15,404 bases of DNA from positions 1-15,404 of the forward strand of contig SFID01000057.1 in NCBI GenBank assembly GCA_004555425.1, read 5' to 3'. Every line of letters begins with the position of its first letter. Positions within the stretch are counted from its first letter, which is position 1. The position numbers were made by a program, and so were the translations under genes. Below are positions 14,907 to 15,404 of this stretch, in pieces. The notes under the pieces are model-generated. The model worked only from the letters and a program-made list of their open reading frames with translations. It made no database searches and was not told the origin of the DNA. This DNA is from Bacteroidales bacterium. Its GTDB lineage: Bacteria; Bacteroidota; Bacteroidia; Bacteroidales; Bacteroidaceae.

Positions 14907-15031
14907 AGCGGAAATTTTCTTGGCTTTATCGGAAATTTTCTTGGCTTTATCGGTGAACGAATCGCCGATGTAGGATTTTTTTCGCGGCTGAAATCATAAA
15001 AGATATTAAAGTTTTTCGCGCTAAAAAAGTT

Positions 15032-15097
15032 GGATTTTAACATTTCGGGGTAACTACTCAGGTGGATTTTTTAACACGAATAGTAACTACTCAGGTG
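15032..15097. repeat. Two-unit direct repeat ending in GTAACTACTCAGGTG
   Basis: 15032-15063 and 15064-15097 are imperfect copies: GGATTTT(TT)AACA ... GTAACTACTCAGGTG. The first unit's GATTTTAACATTTC is also found at the inner end of the right arm (14732-14745), so this motif brackets the arm. Confidence 0.8.
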
Positions 15098-15118
15098 CTA
15101 CTGACAAAACAAAAACAG

Positions 15119-15257
15119 AAAAAAACCCCTTGCACTTGATGCAAAATGTCTCTGGCGAGACATTGATGCTGTGACTGGCTGAGAATCCCGCGAGCAAGCT
15201 CGGGAATTTTCAGCCAGCCACAGCATCACCCTATCGGGTTTTGCATCAAGTGCAAGG
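15119..15257 (-). terminator. Large branched palindrome with T-run on the minus strand
   Basis: A 19-bp perfect outer stem (15128-15146 with 15239-15257) encloses a small hairpin (about 15146-15163, TGTCTC/GAGACA) and a long arm: TGATGCTGTG (15064+100 to 15173) with CACAGCATCA (15219-15228), then CTGGCTGA (15175-15182) with TCAGCCAG (15210-15217). The long arm therefore starts at 15164. On the minus strand the outer stem is followed by GGGG and seven Ts (15119-15125), as in a strong intrinsic terminator. It may also be a structured RNA or a recombination site. Confidence 0.65.
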
Positions 15258-15372
15258 CGATAAACAGGAAATAAACCTTTCCTACTGTAACCCTAATGGA
15301 GCACAGAATGCGGTACACATCTAAACGATGAACCTCTTCCGAGGAAAGGGTTTATTTCCTGTTTATCGCCTT
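15254..15372. repeat. 24-bp inverted repeat overlapping a gene's 3' end
   Basis: 15254-15277 is the perfect reverse complement of 15349-15372, extended by six further pairs after a one-base bulge (278-283 with 342-347 of the 15 kb block). It overlaps the previous palindrome by four bases (AAGG). The right arm contains the last codons and stop of a possible minus-strand gene. Confidence 0.88.
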
Positions 15373-15404
15373 GAAGAGGCTGTTGGCCTTCTGAAAGAAG
15401 GTGG
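15352..15404 (-). CDS. Possible C-terminal end of a gene entering from the right
   Basis: The minus-strand frame open to the window edge reads TFFQKANSLFKAINRK then TAA (15352-15354). The amino-acid mix is protein-like, and a terminator-like structure lies downstream, but 16 codons are too few to name a family. Its last six codons and stop lie within the inverted repeat arm. Confidence 0.4.
   Translation of the reverse strand, partial: TFFQKANSLFKAINRK

Larger units (their letters stand above)
14733..15028 (+). repeat. Right arm of window-spanning inverted repeat
   Basis: This 296-base arm is the inverted counterpart of 1-274. In outward order it contains a perfect promoter (14772-14803), a 15-bp hairpin with an 8-base T-run (14812-14855), a perfect 11-bp hairpin (14879-14906), a tandem 21-bp duplication (14909-14929 and 14930-14950) present once in the left arm, and an 8-bp hairpin (14949-14969). 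Open frames cross it on both strands, but a one-base difference in the T-run between arms changes their ends, so coding is unlikely. Confidence 0.93.

Noticed and set aside
14760..15043. Short open frames on both strands across the right repeat arm
   Set aside because: The same frames in the left arm are altered by a one-base change in a T-run, and the sequence is dominated by promoter and hairpin features. Such frames are probably artefacts even if annotated elsewhere as hypothetical proteins.
15119..15257. Integron attC site
   Set aside because: The palindrome is the right size, but I see no core site pair of the attC type and no integrase gene or cassette array nearby.

Overview
The window looks like chromosomal DNA of a gut-type Bacteroidales, probably Prevotellaceae or a near relative. 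The evidence is TTTG-N20-TAnnTTTG type promoters, no Shine-Dalgarno-like leaders, a large secreted protein with a Bacteroidales-style C-terminal tail (VYTLDGRRV ... GFYIINGQ), and the repeat families seen. The genus is inferred.

Layout. Positions 1-274 are one arm of a long inverted repeat; the other arm is 14733-15028. Between 511 and 6876, on the minus strand, lies a sulfate-activation operon read cysQ > SLC13-type transporter > cysC > cysD > cysN. It takes up an anion (probably sulfate), makes APS (CysD/CysN), phosphorylates it to PAPS (CysC) and clears the by-product PAP (CysQ). No PAPS reductase, sulfite reductase or sulfotransferase is visible here, so the PAPS consumer lies elsewhere. 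Two of the operon's gaps are filled with repeats: an array of short hairpins joined by TAGTTTCAAC spacers (2983-3268), and a 480-bp gap holding a 98-bp inverted repeat and a strong G-quadruplex tract.

From 6877 to 7305 are the operon promoter, fifteen copies of a 9-bp CTAG-rich repeat, and the terminator of the next gene. 7306-11559 (minus) encodes a 1417-residue secreted multidomain protein. Diverging from it on the plus strand are a Schlafen-AlbA_2/HATPase/HTH regulator-like gene (11864-13360, visibly A/T-richer) and, 20 bp later, a membrane acyltransferase (13381-14451).

The right 950 bp hold little or no coding sequence and are very rich in structure: short TTAGGA-type repeats, a 40-bp inverted repeat, the second arm of the window-spanning inverted repeat, a two-unit direct repeat, and two overlapping large hairpins (15128-15372). 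The second hairpin overlaps the last codons of a possible gene entering from the right on the minus strand.

The most unusual feature is the inverted repeat of about 280-296 bp. Each arm carries an outward-facing promoter followed within a few bases by a strong hairpin plus T-run, so each arm looks like a tiny self-contained transcription unit or a mobile promoter/attenuator element.
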